From: a virus
Direction: 5' to 3' (one strand)
IMG/VR virus record: IMGVR_UViG_3300015374_000001
Coordinates: 1-64,000 of that record
DNA length: 64,000 nucleotides
Below are positions 32,836 through 39,572 of this stretch, piece by piece. The notes under the pieces are model-generated. The model worked only from the letters and a program-made list of their open reading frames with translations, had not been told where the DNA came from and did no database searches. The position numbers and the translations under genes were made by a program. Position 1 is the first letter of the stretch, and every line of letters starts with the position of its first letter.

Positions 32836-32938
32836 GCGAACATATCCATGGCTAATAAATTGGCTAAAAGATCATCCTTTCACGTGGGCCGGGTGGATGC
32901 TGGGACTCCTGATCTACCTGTTGGTGATTCTGCCATGA
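32825..32938 (+). CDS. 37-aa single-span membrane micro-protein
   Basis: Begins MELRRTYPWLINWLKDHPFT and continues into one membrane helix (WAGWMLGLLIYLLVILP). The ATG is 10 bases before the holin-candidate stop and its TGA overlaps the ATG of the next gene (ATGA), so it sits exactly in a translational chain. A longer frame from 32848 in the next gene's phase gives a non-hydrophobic, unlikely N-terminus, which supports this gene as the real content. Confidence 0.65.
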   Translation: MELRRTYPWLINWLKDHPFTWAGWMLGLLIYLLVILP

Positions 32939-33252
32939 AAAGTAGTTGGATAGACAAAGGAGCAGAGTGGTGGGACAAACTGGGCAATATTCTTAATAGG
33001 CGCCCAATTCAATTTATTCTGACTACTGTTGGAGTGATCGCAGTAGTCATTGCATTCACTATTTTGTTTACCAGAAGTATCGAGAACACAGCAACCCTGC
33101 ATGAGATTCGTGAACAATTTTGTGCTGGCCCCAGGCCGATGACTGATATAGAAAATGAGAAGCGTTGTAATGAATTGTTTGACAAGCTTCTTGAAACTCC
33201 GACCCATTCACAGCGGCAAAAGTTGAAGGAGCTAATAAAGTCAGGAGAATAA
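32935..33252 (+). CDS. membrane-anchored protein, 105 aa
   Basis: Starts MKSSWIDKGAEWWDKLGNIL, then a transmembrane helix (FILTTVGVIAVVIAFTILF) and an extracytoplasmic domain with two cysteines (FCAGPRP...KRCNELF) and helical end. Architecture: short inside, long outside, as in spanins or envelope proteins. One of five consecutive genes with this plan. Confidence 0.65.
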   Translation: MKSSWIDKGAEWWDKLGNILNRRPIQFILTTVGVIAVVIAFTILFTRSIENTATLHEIREQFCAGPRPMTDIENEKRCNELFDKLLETPTHSQRQKLKELIKSGE

Positions 33253-33654
33253 ATGATTTGGCCGTTAAAGCGTAGACACCGAGAAGACGATGTAATAGAT
33301 GATGTTGAATACGCGCTGCAAGAGGCGTGGTTATCTCGGCACGGTCTAACGCGCTTTGTCAGATTCATCCTGACGATATTGATTGCCTTTGTTTCGGTTA
33401 CAGGATTTATTCAGACCAAAGAGCGCGACCGGTGTGAGCAGAGCAAAGCGTTCGTCGGTCTTTATGCCCAATTCCTTGAGCAGCAAGTCGAGTTCAGGAA
33501 GGAAGCCAATAAGAAGCTAGGGCCAAATGATCCTTTGCGTCCGACTGCTGAGGCTGCATTAAAGAATTACCAGACGCAACTTAAATTGCTTCATGATTCT
33601 GGTGATATCAATTGTAATGATGAGTACCCGATTCTGCCGCTCATAGGTATTTAA
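33253..33654 (+). CDS. membrane-anchored protein, 133 aa
   Basis: Cytoplasmic basic/acidic N-terminus (WPLKRRHREDDVIDDVEYAL), a transmembrane helix (FVRFILTILIAFVSVTGFI), then a helical outer domain with two cysteines (C58 region and NCNDEYP at the end) that could form a disulphide. A coiled-coil-like middle (FLEQQVEFRKEANKKL) recalls spanin-type proteins, but nothing definite. Confidence 0.65.
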   Translation: MIWPLKRRHREDDVIDDVEYALQEAWLSRHGLTRFVRFILTILIAFVSVTGFIQTKERDRCEQSKAFVGLYAQFLEQQVEFRKEANKKLGPNDPLRPTAEAALKNYQTQLKLLHDSGDINCNDEYPILPLIGI

Positions 33655-34016
33655 TGACTATTTCTACTCAACGCTTCATCTGGTGGGCCTCCGCAGTAAT
33701 TCTGTCTGTGGTGATTGCTCTGATCATAGGTTCAGAAACGAACCGTGACAATCTAATCAACGGTTGTAAACGCAATGGTGATTTCAAAGCAACAGAAGCT
33801 CGCGCCTGGGAAGAGGCTGCGCGGGCTCGTACTAGGGAAGGTGAACTAGGCACAGCAGCAACTTATACGGCTACAGCTAGGCAAATTAGGTTAACAATTC
33901 CAATGCCAAGTGACTGGACCGAAGAGAAAGACGGAAGGAGAGGTGAAGATCTAAATGTGGTAGACGAAGGGTGTCATGAAGCATTCCCTTCTGTTCTGCC
34001 TGGGATTTTAGATTAA
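33654..34016 (+). CDS. membrane-anchored protein, 120 aa
   Basis: N-terminal helix FIWWASAVILSVVIALIIG, then an outer domain with two cysteines (GCKRNG...DEGCHEA) and an Ala/Arg/Glu helix (EARAWEEAARARTREGEL). Starts one base inside the preceding stop. Same plan as its neighbours. Confidence 0.65.
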   Translation: MTISTQRFIWWASAVILSVVIALIIGSETNRDNLINGCKRNGDFKATEARAWEEAARARTREGELGTAATYTATARQIRLTIPMPSDWTEEKDGRRGEDLNVVDEGCHEAFPSVLPGILD

Positions 34017-34019
34017 ATA

Positions 34020-34724
34020 ATGATGGATCGGGCCTCACATTTTTGGGTAACCGTTAAGGATCGCCCACTGGCCCTAATTGGCGCAATAATAGGACTTGCG
34101 ATTTTCGTATTTGCAGTTGTAAATGTGGTGCAAATCAGAACCAAAGTGATCAAGGTAGAGCAATCATCGCCATGTCTCGGGCTAACCACCCGGCAATGCG
34201 CGTTTAAGTTATTGGCTGCTCTGCCAGTCAAGGAGCGCCACCAGATAGAGCGCCAGTATCAGCAGGATATAAATAAAGAACTAGCTAAGCGACTGGTAGA
34301 GGATCGTCGTCAGCAATTAGCTAATCAGGATGGAGGCACCGGAGGGACAGGAGGAACCGGTGGTGGAACCGGAGGATCAGGCGGGCAAATTAATCCGCGA
34401 GGCGGTGATGGAGGGGGAGGAAACCTCACGCCGGGAACGCCGGGACAACCAAATCAACAAACGCCTAGCAATCCTAGTAACCCTACTGTTCCTCCTAACA
34501 GCAGGAACCCTAGTAATCCTAATAATCCTCCTAGCGTAGACGTTCCACCGGTAGACGTTCCTCCAATTAATTTACCACCGGTAGATGTTCCTCCGATTCA
34601 TGTTCCTCCAATCCAAGTGCCACGGCTAGTCCCACAAGTCCCCGACCAGAATTTACTCCCAAAAGTAGAAACTCCAAAGGTGTGCGTTGATATTGATTTA
34701 GTTCAGCCAGGTCTACAATGTTAA
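34020..34724 (+). CDS. membrane-anchored protein with Gly and Pro repeats, 234 aa
   Basis: Transmembrane helix at about residues 18-40 (LALIGAIIGLAIFVFAVVNV). An outer helical part with a Cys pair (CLGLTTRQC) follows. Next come a glycine-threonine run (GGTGGTGGTGGGTGGSGG), a Pro/Asn/Ser stretch and tandem repeats of the VDVPP/INLPP/IHVPP type, and a final pair of cysteines (CVDIDLVQPGLQC). The repeats suggest an extended stalk spanning a thick cell wall. Function unknown; could take part in lysis or surface change. Confidence 0.7.
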   Translation: MMDRASHFWVTVKDRPLALIGAIIGLAIFVFAVVNVVQIRTKVIKVEQSSPCLGLTTRQCAFKLLAALPVKERHQIERQYQQDINKELAKRLVEDRRQQLANQDGGTGGTGGTGGGTGGSGGQINPRGGDGGGGNLTPGTPGQPNQQTPSNPSNPTVPPNSRNPSNPNNPPSVDVPPVDVPPINLPPVDVPPIHVPPIQVPRLVPQVPDQNLLPKVETPKVCVDIDLVQPGLQC

Positions 34725-34742
34725 GTCTTGTTCCGGTGGTCC

Positions 34743-34822
34743 GCGCATCGGGACAGGTGCCGCTCCCCCGGAGGTTGCTCCCCATGGTTTCTTCGCCGCG
34801 CCGTGGGTCGATGCGCCTCCGG
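34743..34822 (+). promoter_or_regulatory. structured leader, possible pseudoknot
   Basis: GCGCATC (34743-34749) can pair with GATGCGC (34810-34816), and CCGGAG (34768-34773) with CTCCGG (34817-34822). The order a-b-a'-b' is that of a pseudoknot or of two exclusive hairpins. An inner hairpin CCCATGG/CCGTGGG (34781-34787/34801-34807) lies between. A -10-like TACAAT at 34714-34719 could start the RNA. The AAAGGAG of the next gene follows 12 bases later. Confidence 0.5.
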
Positions 34823-34844
34823 GGTTGAGCGCAAAAGGAGAGAG

Positions 34845-35066
34845 ATGACACTTATTCCCACAAAAATTACGCCAAGCCGAGAGGCCAGGCATCTATTTAT
34901 GTCCATGGTAAATTATTCTGATGGTGGCTTAATTAACTTAACGAATACCTTGGCGTTAGCCACTGCCAGAAAATGCGCGGGCATGGACGATCACGAGGCC
35001 GTAGAAGAGCTATGCAGAGCCGGTTGGATAGAAGCTGGCGAAGACGGCGGCTGGCTGCTACACTGA
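34845..35066 (+). CDS. unknown protein, 73 aa
   Basis: ATG at 34845 after a strong AAAAGGAGAGAG. Helical small protein (LTNTLALATARKCAGMDDHEAVEELCRAGWIEAGEDGGWLL), resembling the DNA-reading half of a winged helix, but not assignable. It has its own structured leader, which suggests separate control. Confidence 0.65.
   Translation: MTLIPTKITPSREARHLFMSMVNYSDGGLINLTNTLALATARKCAGMDDHEAVEELCRAGWIEAGEDGGWLLH
35060..35065 (+). promoter_or_regulatory. extended -10 promoter TGC-TACACT
   Basis: CTGCTACACTGACGC matches the phage -10 family (TGC before TAnnnT and a G/C-rich start). No good -35 at 16-18 bases. It lies at the end of the gene at 34845-35066 and would start an RNA near 35072. Confidence 0.45.
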
Positions 35067-35071
35067 CGCTG

Positions 35072-35213
35072 CGCTCAAGGTTCAAGCGATCAAACTACCG
35101 GGGCGGTAGCGAGTCAAAGGGGATCTGAGCGCGTTCACATATCCGGCAGCTAATGACCATGACGCTGTTCGGAGGGTGACAAGGGGCGGTCCCAAAAAGG
35201 GCCGTCCTTTGTC
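35072..35213 (+). ncRNA. candidate small phage RNA with terminator
   Basis: Non-coding stretch between an extended -10 promoter and a terminator hairpin. Pairing: GCGCTCA (35072-35078) with TGAGCGC (35126-35132) encloses a hairpin CTACC/GGTAG (35096-35100/35105-35109). The 3' end is the terminator at 35181-35210. No reading frame of note. A discrete RNA of about 140 bases is the simplest reading, though an attenuator in front of the helicase gene is possible. Confidence 0.45.
35181..35213 (+). terminator. intrinsic-terminator-like hairpin
   Basis: AAGGGGCGG-T-CCC (35181-35193) pairs with GGGCCGTCCTTT (35199-35210) over a five-A loop, with one bulged T and two wobbles. The T-run after it is short (GTCTTGGT). 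Confidence 0.6.
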
Positions 35214-35217
35214 TTGG

Positions 35218-35246
35218 TGGACTAGTCACTGCCTATGAGCTATGAT
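35218..35246 (+). promoter_or_regulatory. promoter of the helicase gene, TGGACT-N17-TATGAT
   Basis: TGGACT (35218-35223), 17 bases, TATGAT (35241-35246). The in-frame GTG at 35253 is 6 bases after the -10, i.e. at the expected transcription start. It shares TGGACTAGTC and TGATAGCGGC with the promoter at 6.68 kb. Confidence 0.65.
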
Positions 35247-35252
35247 AGCGGC

Positions 35253-36740
35253 GTGAAGCGTGCGCGTGTGGTCGTGGACAGTCATCTTCGCTTGGGCGAA
35301 GACTTTTCTGTGCCATTTCATGAATTGTGCATGGAAGTGATGACGCTTGACAACGAGAAGCACTACAAAGCACGAGCGGCGAACCGCTGGGATTGGCAGA
35401 ATATCCCTAAGACCATTTCTCTCTACAGTATTGAGGATGATCATTTAGTTATTCCTCGGGGCTTTGCGCTAAAGCTAAAGCAATGGCTGCGCGAGGATTG
35501 GGATACACGGGTGCGCTGGATAGATCGCACAGTATGGGAAGAGGGTCCGCACTTTGGCGCAGAAGAGTTTGAATTCCGTAATCACCAGTTGGATGCTGCT
35601 GAAGCGTTTTGGAAGCACCGCCAGGGAATTTACAAATCACCTACTGGAAGCGGCAAGAGCGGTGCTGTTGCTGGATTCCTTTGGCTTCATCATCCTAAGC
35701 GTGCGATTGTTATGGTTGACCGTATTAATCTCGTAGATCAGTGGATTGCGGACTTTAAAAAATTATGTGGAGACAAACTAAACATTGGGGCAATTGGTTC
35801 CGGGCAGTGGTCCGAAGGCCAGGTGACTATAGCTACCGTGCAAACGCTGCACAAGCGGCGCGAGCACTTAAAGAAGGAAGGCTGGTTCAATCAATTCAGC
35901 GCGATGTTCTTGGACGAGAGCCATCACGCAACAGCACAGATGTATCGAGAGCTAGTGAGTCTGTTCCCGGCGAGGATCAGAATCGGCATGAGCGCCACTC
36001 CTGACCAAACAGGGGATTTCGCCATAGCCCTAAACGTCCTTGGGCCGGTCTTCCATGAAGATACATACGACGAAATTAGAGAGGCCGGATTTATTCTCAC
36101 CCCTAAGGTGAAAGTGATCCATACTCCATACCGCTTTAATTATTGGGGCGATCACACTGTTAAGGCAAATGAGGAATGTGATATCCCCAACTGCCCAAAG
36201 ATCGGCACGCCTCACTCACACAAGAATAATTACGGGAAGCTTCGGGCAGATATCGTCCAAGATCTTGAGCGTAATAGGCTGATTGCCAGCACGATCATGG
36301 AATGGCATGGCAAGCATCAACTTGTGGTCAGTTCAGAAACCAAGCATTTAGATGAAATGATTTCTGCGACGGTTGACCAGGGGCTTGCGATGGAAGATTG
36401 CTTCAAGCTCACTGGCAATGATGCGCGCGGACGTAGAGCAGAGATTCGCAAAATGTTTGTGGAAGCGCCACAAGGCGTGTTGTTTTCTACGGTAGCTGGC
36501 GAGGCATTAAATATTCCTGAGATTGATTGTGCTCATCTGGCCTTCCCAACCAAGAATGCCAAGGCGACAGAGCAGAAATTAGGGCGTGCTGTGCGTATTC
36601 ATGAGGGTAAGCCTGGTGCAACTATCATCGATTATGCGGATACTCTTGTTCGAGTTTTAGCAAAACAGTTCAAATCGCGGAGGTGGAAATGTTATGAGCC
36701 ACTAGGGTTAGAAGTAGAGATACTTGATTTCAGTAATTGA
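35253..36740 (+). CDS. superfamily 2 DNA helicase, UvsW-like, about 495 aa
   Basis: Walker A SPTGSGKSG (about residues 128-136), Walker B as DESH (LDESHHATA, about 221), motif III MSATPDQTGDF, and C-terminal helicase motifs (motif V 'TVAGEALNIPEIDCAHLAF', motif VI 'KLGRAVRI'). It resembles phage T4 UvsW and phage DEAD/DEAH-like repair helicases that unwind branched DNA. A cysteine/histidine insert (CDIPNCPKIGTPHSH) may bind zinc. Upstream ATG at 35235 lies in the promoter itself, so GTG at 35253 (leaderless) is preferred. Confidence 0.85.
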   Translation: MKRARVVVDSHLRLGEDFSVPFHELCMEVMTLDNEKHYKARAANRWDWQNIPKTISLYSIEDDHLVIPRGFALKLKQWLREDWDTRVRWIDRTVWEEGPHFGAEEFEFRNHQLDAAEAFWKHRQGIYKSPTGSGKSGAVAGFLWLHHPKRAIVMVDRINLVDQWIADFKKLCGDKLNIGAIGSGQWSEGQVTIATVQTLHKRREHLKKEGWFNQFSAMFLDESHHATAQMYRELVSLFPARIRIGMSATPDQTGDFAIALNVLGPVFHEDTYDEIREAGFILTPKVKVIHTPYRFNYWGDHTVKANEECDIPNCPKIGTPHSHKNNYGKLRADIVQDLERNRLIASTIMEWHGKHQLVVSSETKHLDEMISATVDQGLAMEDCFKLTGNDARGRRAEIRKMFVEAPQGVLFSTVAGEALNIPEIDCAHLAFPTKNAKATEQKLGRAVRIHEGKPGATIIDYADTLVRVLAKQFKSRRWKCYEPLGLEVEILDFSN

Positions 36741-36853
36741 GTCACAGTGGCGAAATACGCGGAAGTGTGTTAGGCTGCCCTCAGCGGTGCTCAGACCCGC
36801 TGGACTCGCAGCCTCGGGCAAAGGGCTTGAGGTGCAAAAGTACGGAGGTAGTT

Positions 36854-37429
36854 TTGTTTCAACGAAGGATTCTTTGGATAGTCGGACTTGCCTTAGTGGC
36901 AGCCGCTATCGCTGTGCCTGCCGGTGCGGCTAATTTAATCACCGGCAAGTCGGTCAAGAATAGTTCTCTGACCGGCAAGGACATTAAGAATAAATCCCTC
37001 ACGAAGAAAGATTTCAAGGGATCTATTACTGGTCCGCGTGGTCCGCAGGGACCGGCTGGCCCGCAGGGTGTGCCTGGCAGCAAGGGTGAACTCGGTAATA
37101 CTGGCCCTCAGGGTCCGGGTACCGATCAGCCCGCACTGCCTGGTTTAACTTATCATGTGGGTGAGTCTGAGGAAGTTGGAGTTAACGGAGCTAACGGCTC
37201 GAATATCGTTCAGGTGTCGGCATCTTGCGATCCTGGCGAAATTGCTGTTGGTGGCTGGACTTCATTCGAGCAGGCCGGGGATAACGAGCCCAACTCTTTC
37301 GTCGTGTTTGCGACGTTAGTGCTTGACTCGCCCGACGCTCAGTCGTATTTCGCAATCGTCTTTAATCCAGACGGTTTCGATGAAGATGTGGCTACCCCGC
37401 ATATCGCGTGCGTGCCGCAGACTGCCTAA
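36854..37429 (+). CDS. exported collagen-like protein, 191 aa
   Basis: TTG at 36854 follows CGGAGGTAG. Signal peptide (FQRRILWIVGLALVAAAIAV, cut after AGA), then short repeats 'LITGKSVKNSSLTGKDIKNK' and 'SLTKKDFKGSIT', a collagen-like run of Gly-X-Y triplets (GPRGPQGPAGPQGVPG...), and an about 100-residue beta-type C-terminal domain with two cysteines (SASCDPGEIAVGG; HIACVP). That order is characteristic of many secreted proteins of Thermoleophilia, so the gene was probably taken from the host or is made for its surface. Frames further upstream lack a start site. Confidence 0.8.
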   Translation: MFQRRILWIVGLALVAAAIAVPAGAANLITGKSVKNSSLTGKDIKNKSLTKKDFKGSITGPRGPQGPAGPQGVPGSKGELGNTGPQGPGTDQPALPGLTYHVGESEEVGVNGANGSNIVQVSASCDPGEIAVGGWTSFEQAGDNEPNSFVVFATLVLDSPDAQSYFAIVFNPDGFDEDVATPHIACVPQTA

Positions 37430-37443
37430 TTAGGTAGACTAAT

Positions 37444-37518
37444 AGAGCCGGGGTTGTATCTGTGGCTGGGATTCTTCACCTAGCCTTAGAAGAGCAGATA
37501 CAGCCTCGGCTCTTCTTT
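37444..37518 (+). terminator. long intrinsic terminator after the collagen-like gene
   Basis: AGAGCCGGGGTTGTATCTG (37444-37462) pairs with 37495-37513 over 19 positions (two of them G-U), with an inner GGCT/AGCC helix. It is followed by TCTTTT. It lies 15 bases behind the stop codon. Confidence 0.8.
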
Positions 37519-37527
37519 TGATACAAT
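37519..37527 (+). promoter_or_regulatory. extended -10 promoter TGA-TACAAT
   Basis: TG-A-TACAAT directly after the terminator, with no clear -35. Predicted start near 37534. It would transcribe the structured region 37535-37663 and the RNase H gene. Confidence 0.5.
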
Positions 37528-37534
37528 CGTAAGG

Positions 37535-37663
37535 CCCTAACAATACCCAACAAAATAGGGTGTTCAGGGTCTTATCAGGTGACCAGGGGGAATCGCGTCG
37601 GAGGGCGGGTTAAATTCATGTGCAGCCTAACCCTCGTTACTAGATACGGTCGCGCCCCCTGGT
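37535..37663 (+). ncRNA. structured leader or small RNA before RNase H
   Basis: ACCAGGGGG (37582-37590) pairs perfectly with CCCCCTGGT (37655-37663), extended by CGCG (37594-37597) with CGCG (37651-37654). Inside lies GGGTTA/TAACCC (37607-37612/37628-37633). A weaker hairpin CCCT..ACCC/GGGT..AGGG is at 37535-37569. It lacks a T-arm, so it is not a tRNA. A 37-codon frame (from 37618) overlaps it but conflicts with the hairpin and is not called. Confidence 0.45.
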
Positions 37664-37669
37664 TCACCC

Positions 37670-37744
37670 ATGTTTATTTTCTTTATTTCCCTGCTAGCCT
37701 TCGCACTATTGATAGTGGTCATAGTGCTTAAACAATTCATCTAA
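37670..37744 (+). CDS. 24-aa membrane micro-protein before RNase H
   Basis: MFIFFISLLAFALLIVVIVL followed by KQFI: a single membrane helix. Its stop overlaps the RNase H start in TAATG, so it may couple translation of that gene. There is no Shine-Dalgarno in front; it begins 7 bases after the large hairpin. Confidence 0.4.
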   Translation: MFIFFISLLAFALLIVVIVLKQFI

Positions 37745-38232
37745 TGCGCGGAAAACTGTTTTTTGATGGCGGCTGCCGACCTTCTAACCCCGGTCCTGCG
37801 GGATTTGCATGCGTCATTCAAATGGAGAATGGCGACGAGTACACCCTAGCTCGACACATCGGTTTCAAAACCAATAACGAAGCCGAATATTATGGCCTCA
37901 TTGTAGGAGTTAAATATGCTGCTGAGTGTGGAGCTACAGAACTTGAGATTTTTACTGATTCAAAACTGGTTGAAGGGCAAATCAATCAGGGTTGGAAGAG
38001 AAAAGATTTCAAGATGAAATGTCTTGCAGCAGAAGCAGAAGATGTTTTACGTAAACATTTCGAAGATAGCTGGGAATTAAACTGGCACAGAAGAGAGAAT
38101 AATTCTCTGGCAGATGAACTCTGTACCAAAGCTATCTTAGCTGGGCAGCTAGCGAATCCATTTGTTAGAAAAACTGCGGTCACAGCCGCAGATATTAGGT
38201 CTATGGACCCCTTTAGCCGCCCTTCAACTTAA
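37744..38232 (+). CDS. ribonuclease HI, 162 aa
   Basis: Typical RNase H fold: FDGGCRPSNPGPAGFACVIQ (first Asp, residue 7 region), KTNNEAEYYGLIVGVKYAAE (catalytic Glu), LEIFTDSKLVEGQI (catalytic Asp), and NSLADELCTKAI (final acidic residue). It would remove RNA primers or RNA-DNA hybrids during phage replication, in keeping with the replication genes that follow. Its end lies in an inverted repeat TTCAACT/AGTTGAA. Confidence 0.9.
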   Translation: MRGKLFFDGGCRPSNPGPAGFACVIQMENGDEYTLARHIGFKTNNEAEYYGLIVGVKYAAECGATELEIFTDSKLVEGQINQGWKRKDFKMKCLAAEAEDVLRKHFEDSWELNWHRRENNSLADELCTKAILAGQLANPFVRKTAVTAADIRSMDPFSRPST

Positions 38233-38328
38233 TAATTAGTTGAACCCATGCCCATCGTGTTTCACCACGGGCTAATATCCCCTCTAACGGGATAAGCGAC
38301 GAGTCCTTGGCGACAAATTCGGTCAACC

Positions 38329-38358
38329 TTGAGGTATCGCCCGCGAGAGTGCTACACT
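38329..38358 (+). promoter_or_regulatory. promoter TTGAGG-N18-TGC-TACACT
   Basis: TTGAGG (38329-38334), 18 bases, TACACT (38353-38358), with TGC in front of the -10. Transcription would start near 38365, about 25 bases before the big hairpin and 130 before the next gene. Confidence 0.55.
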
Positions 38359-38364
38359 GCGGCA

Positions 38365-38471
38365 GTCGCTCTCGACACAGGCGACACCCTAGCACACCCC
38401 CGTTACCCCTCACTGCCTTTGTACCCTCACTCCGAAGGCAGACCCCTGAAGCGCGGTAGCGGGGGTGTGCT
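38365..38471 (+). ncRNA. candidate small RNA ending in a 17-bp hairpin
   Basis: AGCACACCCCCG-T-TACC (38391-38407) pairs with GGTA-G-CGGGGGTGTGCT (38455-38471): 16 Watson-Crick pairs plus one G-U. An inner stem CTGCCTT/AAGGCAG (38413-38419/38435-38441) caps it. No T-run follows. There is no sign of coding. It is placed between its own promoter and the promoter of the next gene. Confidence 0.5.
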
Positions 38472-38477
38472 GCTTCA

Positions 38478-38486
38478 TGCTATGAT
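38478..38486 (+). promoter_or_regulatory. extended -10 promoter TGC-TATGAT, leaderless start
   Basis: TGC-TATGAT (38478-38486) is followed 8 bases later by the ATG at 38495. No -35 match; the large hairpin ends 7 bases upstream and occupies the -35 position. Transcription and translation should begin at the same place. Confidence 0.65.
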
Positions 38487-38494
38487 CCCGCGTC

Positions 38495-39097
38495 ATGGCG
38501 TCACGGCAATGGACCCCTCCCAAAGAGGATGGATTTATTTATATAGACGAGCTATGCGAAATAATCCATCGCAGAAACTCGACTGTCCGTAAATGGGAAC
38601 GCGAAGGTCGGCTACCTAAACGGCTAATGCCTCAGCGTCGAATCAGGAATTGGCGAGCTTGGACACACAAGCAAGTCCATGGCAAGAACGGAATTGTTGA
38701 ATGGATGAAGAAAAACAATCTTCATCCCGGTTCTGCTTTATCTCGATACCAACCTGATGAGGATGATATTAAAAAGCATGTAAGCCACATGCGTAAGCCT
38801 CGTTATTTGCAGCCTGTTCATATGGACATGGCAAGACAATGGGCAAATCGTGGCTGGTATATCGAGCAGATTGCAGAAGAGCTTTTACCGATCACTCGCT
38901 ATCAGTCGATTGAAGGTTTGATTCGCGCTCTTACCCAAGCATTTAAGTTAGAGGGATTTGAGATTCCGCCAAGTGCTTTAAGAGAAGAGCGACAGAAGCA
39001 GAAGAAAAAGAATTATTCTCAGACTTCTGGTGCTAAGGCACAGCGTCGTTTGCGGGCGCAACGTAAAGCAGAAGCCGCTAAACAAAACGCGGCATAG
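38495..39097 (+). CDS. HTH protein, MerR/excisionase-like, 200 aa
   Basis: 'FIYIDELCEIIHRRNSTVRKWEREGRLPKRL...NWRAWTHKQV' is the MerR/excisionase-type winged helix: domain entry, recognition helix, 'W...G.LP' turn. The second half is helical with a strongly basic end (REERQKQKKKNYSQ...AQRRLRAQRKAEAAK) for DNA contact. It opens the replication operon from a leaderless promoter and may regulate it or take part in initiation. Confidence 0.7.
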   Translation: MASRQWTPPKEDGFIYIDELCEIIHRRNSTVRKWEREGRLPKRLMPQRRIRNWRAWTHKQVHGKNGIVEWMKKNNLHPGSALSRYQPDEDDIKKHVSHMRKPRYLQPVHMDMARQWANRGWYIEQIAEELLPITRYQSIEGLIRALTQAFKLEGFEIPPSALREERQKQKKKNYSQTSGAKAQRRLRAQRKAEAAKQNAA

Positions 39098-39110
39098 AGA
39101 AAGGATCGTT

Positions 39111-39572
39111 TTGGCGCAAACAGTTAAGCGCAGGCGTCGTACTGCTCCGGCTAAAGGAAAGGCCAAGGTCAGCAGGACGAAGCCACGAGTAGAAGACACG
39201 GAATCTAGCCGGAATAAAGTTGTTAAATCAGTGGAGCATCGCGGCGTTAAAATAGAAGAGGGCCATGTTATCGGCGAGAACGGTCTTCCGGCGATTAAAA
39301 TTACCAATCAGGGCTCGGAGCTTGTCCCTGTTGCACAGTACGCGAATGTTACGATTGGGCCTGTTGCTGTCACCCGTTGGGTTGAAGATCCTGGTCTTCA
39401 TAAAATTACCGGTGTCGATCCTGACGACTTTGATGATGAGCAGGAATCGATTGCCGCTGCCCACAAAAACAACATCGCGGTCGGGCAAGCTCTACTTGAG
39501 GAAGTAATCGCGGAAGATCGGGAAGCTGTCGAGGAATCTGTGCGGAAGCAGAACCAGAAGGATAAGAAGTAA
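39111..39572 (+). CDS. basic-N-terminus protein, 153 aa
   Basis: TTG at 39111 after GAAAGGATCG. The first 35 residues are Lys/Arg-rich (QTVKRRRRTAPAKGKAKVSR). The middle is a beta domain (GLPAIKITNQGSELVPVAQY ANVTIGPVAVTRWVE, given in two parts) and the end is acidic and helical. Perhaps a DNA-bound replication accessory or transcription-related protein. No family recognised. Confidence 0.6.
   Translation: MAQTVKRRRRTAPAKGKAKVSRTKPRVEDTESSRNKVVKSVEHRGVKIEEGHVIGENGLPAIKITNQGSELVPVAQYANVTIGPVAVTRWVEDPGLHKITGVDPDDFDDEQESIAAAHKNNIAVGQALLEEVIAEDREAVEESVRKQNQKDKK

Larger units (their letters stand above)
38233..38494 (+). other. non-coding block with two promoters and a large hairpin
   Basis: No gene. 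From left: a stem at the RNase H stop, a promoter at 38329-38358, the hairpin 38391-38471, and the promoter of the next gene at 38478-38486. The arrangement is like a small RNA gene placed in front of a protein gene. Confidence 0.55.

Noticed and set aside
32848-32934. Upstream extension of the membrane protein at 32935
   Set aside because: The phase is occupied by the 37-aa membrane micro-gene, and the extra N-terminus (KLAKRSSFHVGRVDAG) does not resemble the neighbouring proteins.
37582-37663. Possible tRNA because of the CCAGGGGG/CCCCCTGG ends
   Set aside because: No D-arm or T-arm (no GTTCRAAT-like loop) and no usable anticodon arm; treated as a hairpin RNA.
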